Assembly: GCA_900696465.1 (NCBI GenBank)
Contig: CAADGE010000048.1
Coordinates: 372,001-436,000, forward strand
DNA length: 64,000 bases
Source: an uncultured Planctomycetota bacterium
GTDB lineage: Bacteria; Planctomycetota; Phycisphaerae; UBA1845; UTPLA1
Reading direction: 5' to 3'
Shown: positions 37,174-46,713 of the stretch, piece after piece
Layout: each line of letters begins with the position of its first letter
Position numbering within the stretch: position 1 is the stretch's first letter
The notes under the pieces: model-generated
Database searches by the model: none
What the model was told of the DNA's origin: nothing
The model's input: only the letters and a program-made list of their open reading frames with translations
Made by a program: the position numbers and the translations under genes

Positions 37174-37725
37174 TTGTCCCGCGATAAATTCAACGAAATC
37201 TCACCCGGCACCAACATCCCCTACGTCGTCAACTCGATCATCGAAATCCCCAAGGGACGACGCAGCAAGTTCGAGTTGGACAAGACCACCGGCCTCTTTC
37301 GGCTCGATCGCTACCTCGCCTCCTCCAGCCATTACCCCGGCGACTATGGCTTCATCCCCCAGACCCTCGCCGAGGACGGCGACGCCCTCGACGTTCTCGT
37401 CATGGTCAACGAACCAACTTTCACCGGCTGCCTCATCGAGGCCCGCGTCATCGGCATGTTTCGCATGATGGACAAGGGACACAACGATTACAAAATCTTC
37501 GGCGTGCCCAACACCGATCCCCTCTTCTCCGACTACAAAACCCTCGACGACGTACAGACCCCATTCCTCCGCGAAGTCGAGCATTTCTTCCTCACCTACA
37601 AGCAGCTCGAAGGCGCCCTCACCGAGACACACGGCTGGGTCACGTCCGAGGAAGCTATTGCCGAGGTTCGGGCATCCATCAATCGCTTCGTCGAAAACCG
37701 CAAGCCACGCATCAACGACGCATAA
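37174..37725 (+). CDS. ppa: inorganic pyrophosphatase (family I)
   Basis: A 183-residue soluble pyrophosphatase that hydrolyses PPi and pulls biosynthetic reactions forward. The metal signature DGDALDVLV is the family I D-G-D-x-x-D-V-L-V motif with Ala for Pro. YVVNSIIEIPKGRRSKFELD, HYPGDYGFIPQTL and the late EHFFLTYKQLEG are also conserved. There is no ATG near the true N-terminus: translation probably begins at the TTG at 37174, preceded by CAGGAG with a 10-base gap. It stands between ktrA and a TPR gene. Confidence 0.95.
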   Translation: MSRDKFNEISPGTNIPYVVNSIIEIPKGRRSKFELDKTTGLFRLDRYLASSSHYPGDYGFIPQTLAEDGDALDVLVMVNEPTFTGCLIEARVIGMFRMMDKGHNDYKIFGVPNTDPLFSDYKTLDDVQTPFLREVEHFFLTYKQLEGALTETHGWVTSEEAIAEVRASINRFVENRKPRINDA

Positions 37726-37779
37726 TCGAAGTGCGGAATTCATTTGACATCCGTTGCCGGGCTTCCGACCATACCGGCG

Positions 37780-38925
37780 ATGTCCTCAAAATGGTTCATC
37801 CCGATGAGTCTGGGGGTCTTCGCTCTGATCGTCGGCGGACCGTGGCTCTATCTCTCCATCACGCAGGAACGGTCCGGCAGAACCACGACCGGCCGCAGCG
37901 CCGACATCCTTCGCGATCCCGCCTTTGTCGGCCTCGCCGAACGCACCCCTCCGAAACCCGTCTCCGAGCCGGAAGCGCAAGCGTCCGGCAAAACCCCAAA
38001 GGAAATCAAACCCCTCGCATTAGATTCCGTCACCGATCAACGCGCTTTGCCAACGGATCCGCAATTCGCAATCCGAAATCCGAAATCCTTCGCGCCTCCC
38101 ACCGCAAGACAGGTAGCCGCTCTCGTCGCCGATCGACTGGACGAAGCGTCCGTGAAATTGCGTACCGATCTTGACAAGTCATCAGTAACACAATTCGTCC
38201 GAGGAGCGTCCGCCGCGCAGGAGGGCAAGCTGGACGATGCGCTGGCCCGCTTCGATCAGGCGATCCAACGCGATCCGGAAAACATCTCGGCACACGCAGC
38301 GCGTGCCTCCATTCTGGTCGCGCAGGGAAGATTCGCCGAAGCGGCGGATGCATGGGCCGAAGTGGTGCGCCGCTCTCCAAAAGATGCTGCATCACGGTAC
38401 AACCTCGCCGTGGTGCTCTTCCGCCTGGGGCGCAATCACGAAGCGGCGACCCAGCTCCGTGAAGTGATAGCCATCGACCCGGACCATGCACCGGCGCATT
38501 ACAACCTGGCAAGTCTCGCCCAGCGCGAAGGTCGCCTGCGCGAAGCCCGCGACGCATGGGAATCGTTCACCCGGCTGCGACCGGAGGTGGCCAGCGCGTG
38601 GTTCAATCTCGGCGTGGCCTACATCGACCTCGATCAGCCGGTCGAGGCCGTGGCCTGCTTTTCGGTGCTGGTGCAGCTGACGCCGGACGACGCCGATGCC
38701 CACCTGAACCTCGGCATCGCCAGCGCGATGTCTGGGCAGTTCGACGCCGCCCTGGCGGCCCTGCAACGCGCCGACGCGCTGGCGCCCTGCGACGAGACGA
38801 TCACCCGCTACCTCGTCGCGCTGCACGATTTGGTCGCCGATCACGGCGGGCCGAAGGCGGCGCAGCATCGACAGCTCGCGGTCATGTTGCAGGAGCAGGT
38901 TGAAAACACGTGGGAATCACCCTAA
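37780..38925 (+). CDS. membrane-anchored TPR-repeat protein
   Basis: A 381-residue protein. One N-terminal membrane segment (MSLGVFALIVGGPWLYLSIT) acts as an anchor. Residues about 28-105 are a low-complexity linker containing the dispersed element SEPEAQA (from residue 62) and a heptamer tract encoding QFAIRNPKS. Six or so TPR units follow to the end (GKLDDALARFDQAIQRDPEN, SRYNLAVVLFRLGRNHEAA, ADAHLNLGIASAMSGQFDAA). It probably scaffolds a periplasmic or membrane complex; no partner is evident. ATG 37780 is chosen; an upstream TTG at 37744 lacks support. Confidence 0.75.
   Translation: MSSKWFIPMSLGVFALIVGGPWLYLSITQERSGRTTTGRSADILRDPAFVGLAERTPPKPVSEPEAQASGKTPKEIKPLALDSVTDQRALPTDPQFAIRNPKSFAPPTARQVAALVADRLDEASVKLRTDLDKSSVTQFVRGASAAQEGKLDDALARFDQAIQRDPENISAHAARASILVAQGRFAEAADAWAEVVRRSPKDAASRYNLAVVLFRLGRNHEAATQLREVIAIDPDHAPAHYNLASLAQREGRLREARDAWESFTRLRPEVASAWFNLGVAYIDLDQPVEAVACFSVLVQLTPDDADAHLNLGIASAMSGQFDAALAALQRADALAPCDETITRYLVALHDLVADHGGPKAAQHRQLAVMLQEQVENTWESP
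37963..37983 (+). repeat. half-copy of the SEPEAQA dispersed element
   Basis: This 21-base stretch is identical to the left arm of the palindromic element at 47407-47427 and is read in the same frame (S-E-P-E-A-Q-A). It lies in the linker of the TPR protein. The right arm is not present here. Confidence 0.7.
38061..38088 (+). repeat. heptamer repeat tract inside the TPR protein linker
   Basis: Four exact-length 7-base units: GCAATTC, GCAATCC, GAAATCC, GAAATCC. They are translated as part of a Pro/Asn-rich linker (FAIRNPKS). Confidence 0.7.
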
Positions 38926-38974
38926 TCTTCACGCTTTCGGAACGGACCTCACACCAACAACAAGGAATCGCACC

Positions 38975-39445
38975 ATGGAAAGAACGCTCATCATTCTCAA
39001 GCCCGACTCTCTCCAGCGCGGGCTTGCCGGAAGGATCATCACCCGCTTCGAAGAGAAGGGTTTTCAGTTCGCCGCCCTCAAGCTGATGCGCGTCTCGCGC
39101 GAACTGGCCGAGAAGCACTACGCCGTCCACAAGGAAAAGCCCTTCTATCCTCGCCTCATCGAATACATCACCAGCAGCCCGGTCGTCGTCGCCGTCCTGC
39201 AGGGAAATAATGCCATCGCCGTCTCACGAAAAATGATGGGCGCCACTTTCGGTTCCAAGGCCGAGCCGGGCACCATTCGTGGCGACTTCGGCATGTCCAA
39301 CAGCTTTAACCTGATCCACGGATCGGATTCGCCAGAAGCGGCGCAGTTCGAGATCGGTCTCTATTTCCGGCCCGATGAGTTGCTGGCCTACGAGCGGGCG
39401 AGTGAGCGGTGGATTTACGACATGTCCGGCGGCGAGCCGGAGTAA
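38975..39445 (+). CDS. ndk: nucleoside diphosphate kinase
   Basis: A 156-residue enzyme balancing nucleoside di- and triphosphate pools. The catalytic His is H115 in NLIHGSDSPE. ERTLIILKPDSLQRGLAG at the N-terminus and MMGATFGSKAEPGTIRGDFG are conserved. It is a little longer than the usual 135-145 residues because of a 15-residue insertion-bearing C-terminus (RPDELLAYERASERWIYDM). AAGGA lies 8 bases before the ATG at 38975. It follows the TPR gene by 49 bases and converges with the spermidine-synthase-like gene. Confidence 0.96.
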   Translation: MERTLIILKPDSLQRGLAGRIITRFEEKGFQFAALKLMRVSRELAEKHYAVHKEKPFYPRLIEYITSSPVVVAVLQGNNAIAVSRKMMGATFGSKAEPGTIRGDFGMSNSFNLIHGSDSPEAAQFEIGLYFRPDELLAYERASERWIYDMSGGEPE

Positions 39446-39460
39446 ATCTCGCAAAAAGGG

Positions 39461-42400
39461 TCATTCCGCTCGCGCCATCACCATCCGAAGCCGATCGCCG
39501 GCCCGCCGGGCGGCCTCGCAATTCGCCAGTTCCGGGGGCAGCGCATCGAGCTTGCGCTGCGCCAGCCGAGCCGTGCCCTGCGCGGCGGCTGTCGGGCGCA
39601 GCAGCATGACCGCCTCGTGAACAGCGCCAAGAACGCCCACCGGCTCGCCGCGCACCTCGTAGGCATCGGCCAATTGTAAGTAATCCTCCGGGGCGCCGAA
39701 GCGCTGCAGGAAGGTGCCGAGAATGTCCACGGCCTCTCGTGCCAATGCATTGTCACCCATTGCAATTCGCCATTTGGCGCGCAGTCGCTGGGCGTCTACG
39801 TACCAGTCGTCGAGCGGATGCATCCGCGCCAGGCGCGCTTCCAATCCGCGAAACATGGGCCAGGCCTGCGTCGCGGACAACTGCCACCCCTCGAAGATGG
39901 CTTTCTCAGGATCAGTCGACGACTCGGCCAAGCCGACCAGCGCCCGCTCGCCGCGCAGAAAAGCCGCCGCCCGTGCGCGTACCAGTCCGTAGCGCGCGCC
40001 GCTGGAGGTCGGATTGAGCATGAGAATCACGTCGAAGGTGCTCGCGGCTTTTTCGGCGTCCCCCCGCCAGGCATCGATCAACGCGCCGCCCAGTTGTCGC
40101 TGGACCGGATCGGTTGTTGCCTCTGCGATGCGCGTGGCACGGGCGACATTGCCTCGCATGAGCACCTTGTTGACGAGATAAGTCCGTGCCCAGCGGCCGC
40201 CGGCGAGCGCCGCCGGATCGGTCGGAGCAAAGGCCGCCTCCGTCATCTTCCAGGAGGAAATGGTCTCTTCCTCACTGCGCCGGGAGCCGAGCTGGAGACG
40301 ATTGAAATCGTCGGTGATCGGTTTGCTGTCCGCAGCGAAGCGTCGCGCTGCCTGACTGTCGAGTTCCAGCGCGGCGAGGACATCTTCCGCGGAGAGTATT
40401 GCCGCATGGGTGAAATCCTTCTGCGCGGCGGCCAGCGCGACCTCCGCCGATTCCCAGGCACGGATCGGCGCGGCGGAGCCGAGCATAAGGACCGCGCCCG
40501 GGTACGGGGCATAGACCTCGACTTCGTCGAACACACTGGTCAGCGTCGCGAGCAGACTGCGATAGAGCGATTCATCGACGAAGCTGAGCGACATCCACTG
40601 AAGAAAGACACCGTCGGGTGTAAGACAGTCTTTGACCCGTTGCATGAACTCACGGGTATAGAGGTGGGAAGCCCCTGCGGTCCAGGGGTGCGAAGGTTGG
40701 GAGACGATGATATCGAACTGCCGATTGGATAGCAGCAGTGCATTGCGCGCGTCATTGATGTGCAATCGCACGCGCGGGTCAGCAAGTGGATCGATGGCGC
40801 GGAGCAAGGCGACCTCGCGATTGGCCGCGATCACTTCCGGTTCGATCTCGACGACGTCAATCTGCGTGATGGACGAAGGTGTCTGCTCGATGGCCACGCC
40901 GCCGCCCAGCCCGATGAACAGCATGGACGAGGCCTTCGGTCGCGCAAGCACCGGCAGCGCGTTTTGCCATTGCTGGATGGCGACGCGACCCGGCGGAGCG
41001 CCGCGCCGGCGGATGCTGGCCTCCGGCAGGCCGTTGGTCCGCAGGTCCCAGCCGATGCCGTCGTCGACGAGTAGAACGGTAGCGGCACGGCCGACGGCGT
41101 AGCTGGTAACCTCGCCGCCTACGGTACGACGGCCAAGGGCAGACGTACGCAAGACGCTCCAGGGCTCGGTGGGCCCGACCAGAGCGAGACCAAGCAGAAC
41201 CAGGGCGGCGGCCATGCCGGTCTTACGCGGCCAGGGCCGACTTAGTGCCATGCATACGACACCAATGACGAGGTTGAGGTGGATCGCAGCGGTCAGGGTA
41301 CCTGCGAACTGCAACATCGGGAGGAGCCAGAAACCGGTGACGACGGAGCCCACGATCGCGCCGATCGTGTTCCAGGCATATACCCGAGCGCTGGCCGGTC
41401 CGGCGTCGGCGGAGCCGCGGGCCAGCAGGCGAACGGCGAACGGAAACGTGGCACCGATGCAGAGGGCCCCCGGCAGCAGGATCATCGCTGCGACAAGAGC
41501 GTTCGTCGCGAGCTTGCCAGAGGCACCTGCGCCGATCGACCGTGCGAACTCGGGCATGCGGTCAATGAGAACGTATGCCGCCAGTGAGAGCAGGGCTGTG
41601 CCGATTTGCGCGATGCAGAAGCCGATGCGACTATCCTGCGCCGACTTCGTCCATCGGGTAACGAATGCCGACCCCAGTGCGATGCCCAGTAGAAAACTTG
41701 CCAGCATGGTCGAGAAGGCATAGACGCTTCCGCCCAGGATGTGTCCCAGTAGACGCGTCCAGAGGACTTCGTAGGTGAAGGAGACGCCCCCTGAAACCAG
41801 CATCAATGGGAGGATCCACTGAGCCAGTCTTGCCGGCGGCGAAACAGCCGCATCGTCGCCGGCTGATCTTGGTTGAGTGCCGCCCTTCGCAACGGATGGA
41901 GCGGATTCACCGATCGCCAGCAGCGCCGCGAGCCCGAAGACGAAGAGGTTCACCGCGACACCGACCCAGATGGTTCGCATCAGCCCGAGTGCGGGCAGGA
42001 GTACGAAGGCGGCAACAAGCACACCACCAACGGCACCGATGGTGTTGACGGCGTAGAGCAAGCCGACGCGCGGCCCGAGCTGGCGATCTTCACGAACGGC
42101 GAAGCGGGCGAGCATGGGAAGTGTCGCGCCCATCATGGCCGTTGGGATGAGCAGACTGATGAAGGAACATGCCAGGTAGAAGGTGACGGTCGTAAGCCCG
42201 CCCGTATCCAGCGCGCCTTCGTCGCCGGAAAACCAGGAGACATAAAGCCGGCGTGCCAGTCCGATCGCCAGCGGCATGGCGAGCGCACCGGCGGCGATGC
42301 CGAGTTCCAGCAGCCCGTAGGTCAGAAGCGGTCGGCGAATGCTCGCGACCCAACGTGCCGCGACGGCTGCACCGAGAGCCAGGCCGGCGAAGTAACCGGC

Positions 42401-42610
42401 GAGGACCGTGGCAACGGCCAGTTCCGAGGTGCCGAAGACAAAGGCGAACTGCTGCGTCCAGACGGTTTCATAAAGCAGCCCGGCGAAACCTGAGAGCAAA
42501 AAACACAGCAAAACTAGAACGAATCGAACTTCGCTGCGTTCGGCGGAAGAGGTGGCCACTCCTGCACTCGAACGTCGCGTACGATCGTGGCGAAGGGTCC
42601 TGGTTCCCAT
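39461..42610 (-). CDS. fused MFS transporter-like / spermidine-synthase-like protein with TPR-like tail
   Basis: A 1049-residue fusion. Residues about 25-480 form roughly 14 membrane helices (GFAGLLYETVWTQQFAFVFG, IPTAMMGATLPMLARFAV). Residues about 510-740 are a spermidine-synthase-like Rossmann domain with SAM motif MLFIGLGGGVAIEQ, then DVVEIEPEVIAANREV and the YTREFMQRVKDCL region. The rest is helical and repeat-like. Such membrane-tethered SpeE homologues are common in planctomycetes and deltaproteobacteria; whether they make polyamines is untested. A GAGGAA site lies 6 bases before the ATG. The kelch-protein gene is 101 bases upstream on the same strand. Confidence 0.85.
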   Translation of the reverse strand: MGTRTLRHDRTRRSSAGVATSSAERSEVRFVLVLLCFLLSGFAGLLYETVWTQQFAFVFGTSELAVATVLAGYFAGLALGAAVAARWVASIRRPLLTYGLLELGIAAGALAMPLAIGLARRLYVSWFSGDEGALDTGGLTTVTFYLACSFISLLIPTAMMGATLPMLARFAVREDRQLGPRVGLLYAVNTIGAVGGVLVAAFVLLPALGLMRTIWVGVAVNLFVFGLAALLAIGESAPSVAKGGTQPRSAGDDAAVSPPARLAQWILPLMLVSGGVSFTYEVLWTRLLGHILGGSVYAFSTMLASFLLGIALGSAFVTRWTKSAQDSRIGFCIAQIGTALLSLAAYVLIDRMPEFARSIGAGASGKLATNALVAAMILLPGALCIGATFPFAVRLLARGSADAGPASARVYAWNTIGAIVGSVVTGFWLLPMLQFAGTLTAAIHLNLVIGVVCMALSRPWPRKTGMAAALVLLGLALVGPTEPWSVLRTSALGRRTVGGEVTSYAVGRAATVLLVDDGIGWDLRTNGLPEASIRRRGAPPGRVAIQQWQNALPVLARPKASSMLFIGLGGGVAIEQTPSSITQIDVVEIEPEVIAANREVALLRAIDPLADPRVRLHINDARNALLLSNRQFDIIVSQPSHPWTAGASHLYTREFMQRVKDCLTPDGVFLQWMSLSFVDESLYRSLLATLTSVFDEVEVYAPYPGAVLMLGSAAPIRAWESAEVALAAAQKDFTHAAILSAEDVLAALELDSQAARRFAADSKPITDDFNRLQLGSRRSEEETISSWKMTEAAFAPTDPAALAGGRWARTYLVNKVLMRGNVARATRIAEATTDPVQRQLGGALIDAWRGDAEKAASTFDVILMLNPTSSGARYGLVRARAAAFLRGERALVGLAESSTDPEKAIFEGWQLSATQAWPMFRGLEARLARMHPLDDWYVDAQRLRAKWRIAMGDNALAREAVDILGTFLQRFGAPEDYLQLADAYEVRGEPVGVLGAVHEAVMLLRPTAAAQGTARLAQRKLDALPPELANCEAARRAGDRLRMVMARAE

Positions 42611-42711
42611 GTGTTCCTCGGTGTGTCGCTCCGCGCGGCCTGTCTGGCTTGCGCCTTGCGACTATAGCATTCACAATTACCGGTCACAAGGAAGGACGAT
42701 CGGATACGACG

Positions 42712-45249
42712 CTACTGGAACAAGAGCTTTTCGACGAAGAGCGGGAGGTCGACCAGATCAACCTGGCCGTCAGCATTCATGTCACACGCACAATACCAGT
42801 CGGATGGTCGGCCGCCGAGCTGAATCGCAGAGAGAAACGCTTGAACATCAAGACTGTTGACGGCTCCGTCACGATTTGCGTCGGCGCCGGCGACAGGATG
42901 GACGATGAGCCGCACGGTCCGACTTTCGCCGACTTCCCCGCAGTAGTCGTGTGCGACCACGTCATATTCACCGTCATCGTCCAGCGTGGCACCATCAATG
43001 AGATAGACCGGGGCGACCGCCTCGTCGATCGGCTGGCCGTTTCTGTGCCATTGATAGTGCATCGGCTCCACGCCGGTAGCGATCGCTTCGAGACGCGCAG
43101 GATAGCCCTCGCATACGGTTACTTCGCGCGGCTGGCGGATGAAATTCACGCCGTTGATTCGAAATTCCCAGGTTCGACCGGTAAGCGAGATCGGTCCCTG
43201 ACCTCCGAACAGGACAGCCGAAGAGCGTTGCGTGTCATAGACGAGGCAGGGCTGCTGCAACGTAGGTGGGCCGGTAATCTCCTGCCGTGCCCAGAGCGCA
43301 CCGTCCCAGACCCAGAGATCAGACTGGGAACCTGCTCCACCGCCACCGATCATCAGCATGAGTCGATTCTCGGGGTTGTAGGTCATGGCATGCTCCCAGC
43401 GAAACGACGGGCCGCCGACCGGGCGCAGGATCCACTGATTTCCGTCGTACTCCCAGGTGTCTGCATGAAAGAGCAGATTGGTACGACCGCCGTGCAGCAC
43501 CGTTCGGCCACGATCAGAGTCGTAGGCCATGGCATGAAGCGCGCGCGATGTGGGGCCGGAAATCTGACGCTGTACCCATGTGTTGCCGTCCCATTCCCAT
43601 GTATCTGAGTAATAGGTCGTGGTGGATTGCGGATTCTGCCCGCCGAACAGAACCGTCATGCCGCGCAGCTGGTCATATGTCATCCGATGACCGACGCGAG
43701 CCAACGGGCCGGTCGTGGAGCGCCGCGTCCAGAACGCACCGTTCCATTCCCATGTATCACGATTGGCGATGTTCTGCGCGTCGGTGCCGCCGAACATGAC
43801 GCAGACATTACGCTGCGTATCAAAGGCAAGGGCATGCCCCTTCCGGGCACCGGGGCCGGTGACGGTTCGCAGTGACCAGATGTCGCCGTTGTACTCCCAA
43901 GTCTCGGGACTGGTGCCAAGGCCCAGTCGACCTCCAAAGAGGATGGAGACACCACGAAACGCGTCGTACGCCATGGCATGCTCGGATCGCGGCCGTGGGA
44001 TGGACACGCTCTGTTGTGCCCACGCGAGGCCGTCGAAAGTCCATGTCTCGGTGCTGAACTCGGGACCGTCTCCACCGCCGAGCAGTACCATCTTTCCCCG
44101 TCGATGGTCGAACGCCATGGCGTGGCTCTCCAGCCGACCGGGGCCGGTCACCGGACGAAGGACCCATTCGATCTGCTTCCACTCCCAGGTTTCCGAGCTG
44201 CGTGTCCCGGTGTTACCGCCGTGCATGACAACCAGCTTACGCACGGTGTCATAAGCCATGGCGTGAAGCTCGCGGGGAGCAGGACCAGATTGTGAACGGA
44301 GCTGCCAACCCTCGCCGTTCCACTCCCAGAGCTCGCCCAGCAACGTGCTGCCGGCCGTGCGGCCACCAAACATGACGCAGACGCGAAGCACCGGGTCATA
44401 GACCATGGCGTGTCGAAAGCGGGCCGGCGGACCGCTGGCGATGCGCTGTATCCATTGGGCGCCATTCCATTCCCAGATGTCGCCATAGACCTCGGCGCCG
44501 ATTCCACCGTACAGGACGGTCACGCTGCGCTGCTCGTCGTAGGCCATGGCATGCAGAGAGCGCGGCGGCGGACCGGTCGTTGCGCGACGGGTCCATAGGA
44601 TGCCGTTCCATTCCCAGGTTTCTCCGTTTTCGATTGCCGGTGACCCGCCGAAAAGGACCGTCACACCACGGCGCTTGTCGAAAGCCATCGCCGAGGAGAT
44701 GCGCGGGGATGGCCCGGTCGTGGCCATAAGATGCCAACTCTGGCCATCCCACTCCCAGGTGTCACCGAGTCGGCCCCGATCGTCGTGGCCGCCGAAACAG
44801 ACGACGCGCTCGCGATTGGCATCGTAGGCCATGGCATGAAAGCGCCGTGGGCCGGGCGGCGGGGTTTGATCAATCCATGTCTCGCGGGCGAGGATTTCGA
44901 GCAGAGCCGGCGCGCTCGTCGCACTGCCGCAGTCATTGGAGACCACGACGTCGTACAGTCCGACATCGGCATGTCGAACCGAATCTATGACCAGTGTGTC
45001 CGATGTGGCACCGGGGATATCCACGCCGTCTTTCCGCCATTGATAGCTCAGCGACGCGGCGCCTTGCGCGTTGACCGAGAAGACTGCGGGATTTCCGAAG
45101 CACGACCAGGCATCAAGAGGCGAATCAACGATGGACGGCTCGCAGCCGCGAGGAATGCCTGCCAGCATATGGTCATCGGCAGCCGCGGGACGAGGGAGCC
45201 CTGTCAGCAAGAGAATCGCCAGCGTGATGAAGGGGGTCGTCCGGCGCAT
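42712..45249 (-). CDS. secreted kelch-repeat protein with Ig-like domains and dockerin-like tail
   Basis: An 845-residue exported protein. ATG 45249 (GGAGG 7 bases upstream) starts a clear signal peptide. An Ig-like module follows (LSYQWRKDGVDIPGA). Residues about 125-690 hold twelve kelch-type units of about 48 residues, each with an H-A-M-A-Y-D-like strand and a V-L-F-G-G turn followed by TWEWDG, enough for two beta-propellers. A second Ig-like domain (PMHYQWHRNGQPI) comes next. The tail has two acidic loops, DANRDGAVNSLDV and DMNADGQVDLVDL, as in dockerins. It is probably a surface or extracellular binding protein; the ligand is unknown. Confidence 0.78.
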   Translation of the reverse strand: MRRTTPFITLAILLLTGLPRPAAADDHMLAGIPRGCEPSIVDSPLDAWSCFGNPAVFSVNAQGAASLSYQWRKDGVDIPGATSDTLVIDSVRHADVGLYDVVVSNDCGSATSAPALLEILARETWIDQTPPPGPRRFHAMAYDANRERVVCFGGHDDRGRLGDTWEWDGQSWHLMATTGPSPRISSAMAFDKRRGVTVLFGGSPAIENGETWEWNGILWTRRATTGPPPRSLHAMAYDEQRSVTVLYGGIGAEVYGDIWEWNGAQWIQRIASGPPARFRHAMVYDPVLRVCVMFGGRTAGSTLLGELWEWNGEGWQLRSQSGPAPRELHAMAYDTVRKLVVMHGGNTGTRSSETWEWKQIEWVLRPVTGPGRLESHAMAFDHRRGKMVLLGGGDGPEFSTETWTFDGLAWAQQSVSIPRPRSEHAMAYDAFRGVSILFGGRLGLGTSPETWEYNGDIWSLRTVTGPGARKGHALAFDTQRNVCVMFGGTDAQNIANRDTWEWNGAFWTRRSTTGPLARVGHRMTYDQLRGMTVLFGGQNPQSTTTYYSDTWEWDGNTWVQRQISGPTSRALHAMAYDSDRGRTVLHGGRTNLLFHADTWEYDGNQWILRPVGGPSFRWEHAMTYNPENRLMLMIGGGGAGSQSDLWVWDGALWARQEITGPPTLQQPCLVYDTQRSSAVLFGGQGPISLTGRTWEFRINGVNFIRQPREVTVCEGYPARLEAIATGVEPMHYQWHRNGQPIDEAVAPVYLIDGATLDDDGEYDVVAHDYCGEVGESRTVRLIVHPVAGADANRDGAVNSLDVQAFLSAIQLGGRPSDWYCACDMNADGQVDLVDLPLFVEKLLFQ

Positions 45250-45433
45250 GGTTGACGCCTCCGGGGCGCTGCATTCCAACGGGCGAGTTGCAAGTTGTCT
45301 TCATGCCCGCGTGGACCGCAGCGCTACGCAATGGACCGGCTCGAACGGTGAGGATTGTACCACAGGAGTGCATCGAAGGGCAGACGGTGAACTGACTATT
45401 TACGTCATCCCGAGCGATTCGCGGACAAGTCGA

Positions 45434-45462
45434 TTGCATCCCAGCCATCGTGCTGCTACGTT
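45434..45462 (+). promoter_or_regulatory. candidate thrC promoter
   Basis: TTGCAT (45434-45439) and TACGTT (45457-45462) have a 17-base spacer. Transcription would begin only a few bases before the thrC ATG, giving a nearly leaderless mRNA; no ribosome-binding site is visible before this ATG, which agrees. Confidence 0.35.
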
Positions 45463-45471
45463 GTAGTCGCC

Positions 45472-46677
45472 ATGCGATTTGTTTCGCGAATTTCCTGCGT
45501 CGCCTGCGGCAAGACCGCCGAAGCCCCCGCCTCAGCCGGTACCTGCCCGGCGTGCAGGGACGACTTCGCCATCCTCGATATCGAGTTCGATCTGGCCCGC
45601 GTGGCAAAGAGCATGACGCCAGCCGCCCTGACCAACCGCCCGCTCAATCACTGGCGTTATCACGAACTGCTGCCCATCGAACCGGACGAGGAATGCTTCG
45701 CCTGGCCCGTCGGCTGGACGCCCATCATGGACACGCCGCGCCTTGCCGAGTGGGCCGGCTGCCGGCAGCTTCGCGTCAAGGACGATGGGCGGAACCCGAC
45801 ATCGAGCTTCAAGGACCGCGCCTCAAGCGTCGGCGTCCTGCACGCCCTGCGCCGTGGCGCAAAGCGGATCGCCTGCGCTTCGACCGGCAATGCCGCCAGC
45901 AGTCTCGCCGGTTACGCTGCCATGGCCGGCCTGCCCGCGACGATCTTCGTGCCGCAGCGCGCCCCGGAGCCCAAGGTCGCCCAACTGCTCATCTACGGCG
46001 CCGACGTGCGCCGCGTCCGCGGTACCTATGCACAGGCATACGACCTTTGCACCGCCGAATGTACGAAGAACGACTGGTACAATCGCAACTGCGCCATCAA
46101 TCCCTATCTCGTCGAAGGCAAGAAGACTTGCGGCCTGGAGATCGCCGAGCAGACCGCCGGCCGCGAGCCGGACTGGGTGGCCGTCAGCGTCGGCGACGGC
46201 TGCACGGTCGCCGGCATCGCCAAGGGCCTGCTCGAGATGAAGGAGCTGGGATTCATCAGTCGTGCGCCTTGCGTCCTCGGTGTGCAGGCGGCAGGCATGG
46301 ACCCAGTGGCGATCGCTTTTGAAGCGGGTGCTCTGCCGAAAGAAGTCAGCGGCCACACCGTCGCCGACAGCATCGACGTGCCGGTGCCGCGGAATTGGCG
46401 CAAGGCCGTCAAGTACGTCAAGGCCGTGAAGGGCGCGATCGTGCGCGTCACCGATGAAGAGATTACGGAAGCGATGAAGGCCGCCGGCCGCCTCGCCGGC
46501 GTCTTCGCCGAACCCGCCGCCGCCGCCAGCATCGCCGGCGTGAAACGCGCCATCGCAGACGGCGTGATCGCCAGGACCGCAGACGTGCTCGCAGTCGTGA
46601 CCGGTAACGGCCTGAAGGATATCAAGACCGCCATGGCGATCGCGGGGCAGCCGACGGAGGTCGATCCGCTTGCCTGA
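45472..46677 (+). CDS. thrC: threonine synthase
   Basis: A 401-residue fold-type-II PLP enzyme converting O-phosphohomoserine to threonine. An N-terminal zinc-ribbon-like pair (CVACGK, CPACRD) precedes the catalytic body. The PLP lysine is in PTSSFKDRASSVG, the phosphate cup is STGNAASSLAGYAAM, and GDGCTVAGIAKGL and VTGNGLKDIKTA are conserved later segments. A homologous-looking but distinct PLP enzyme gene follows directly. Neither homoserine kinase nor homoserine dehydrogenase is adjacent. Confidence 0.93.
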   Translation: MRFVSRISCVACGKTAEAPASAGTCPACRDDFAILDIEFDLARVAKSMTPAALTNRPLNHWRYHELLPIEPDEECFAWPVGWTPIMDTPRLAEWAGCRQLRVKDDGRNPTSSFKDRASSVGVLHALRRGAKRIACASTGNAASSLAGYAAMAGLPATIFVPQRAPEPKVAQLLIYGADVRRVRGTYAQAYDLCTAECTKNDWYNRNCAINPYLVEGKKTCGLEIAEQTAGREPDWVAVSVGDGCTVAGIAKGLLEMKELGFISRAPCVLGVQAAGMDPVAIAFEAGALPKEVSGHTVADSIDVPVPRNWRKAVKYVKAVKGAIVRVTDEEITEAMKAAGRLAGVFAEPAAAASIAGVKRAIADGVIARTADVLAVVTGNGLKDIKTAMAIAGQPTEVDPLA

Positions 46678-46713
46678 TAGATGCAGACTGAGTCAACGAA
46701 CCACCGAAGGATT

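Noticed and set aside
37744-37779. Upstream TTG start for the TPR protein
   Set aside because: It gives twelve extra residues without a ribosome-binding site; ATG 37780 places the membrane segment near the N-terminus as expected.
39550-39565. Possible further copy of the SEPEAQA element (GCTTGCGCT)
   Set aside because: Only nine bases match and they are ordinary codons of the spermidine-synthase-like fusion; no second arm is present.
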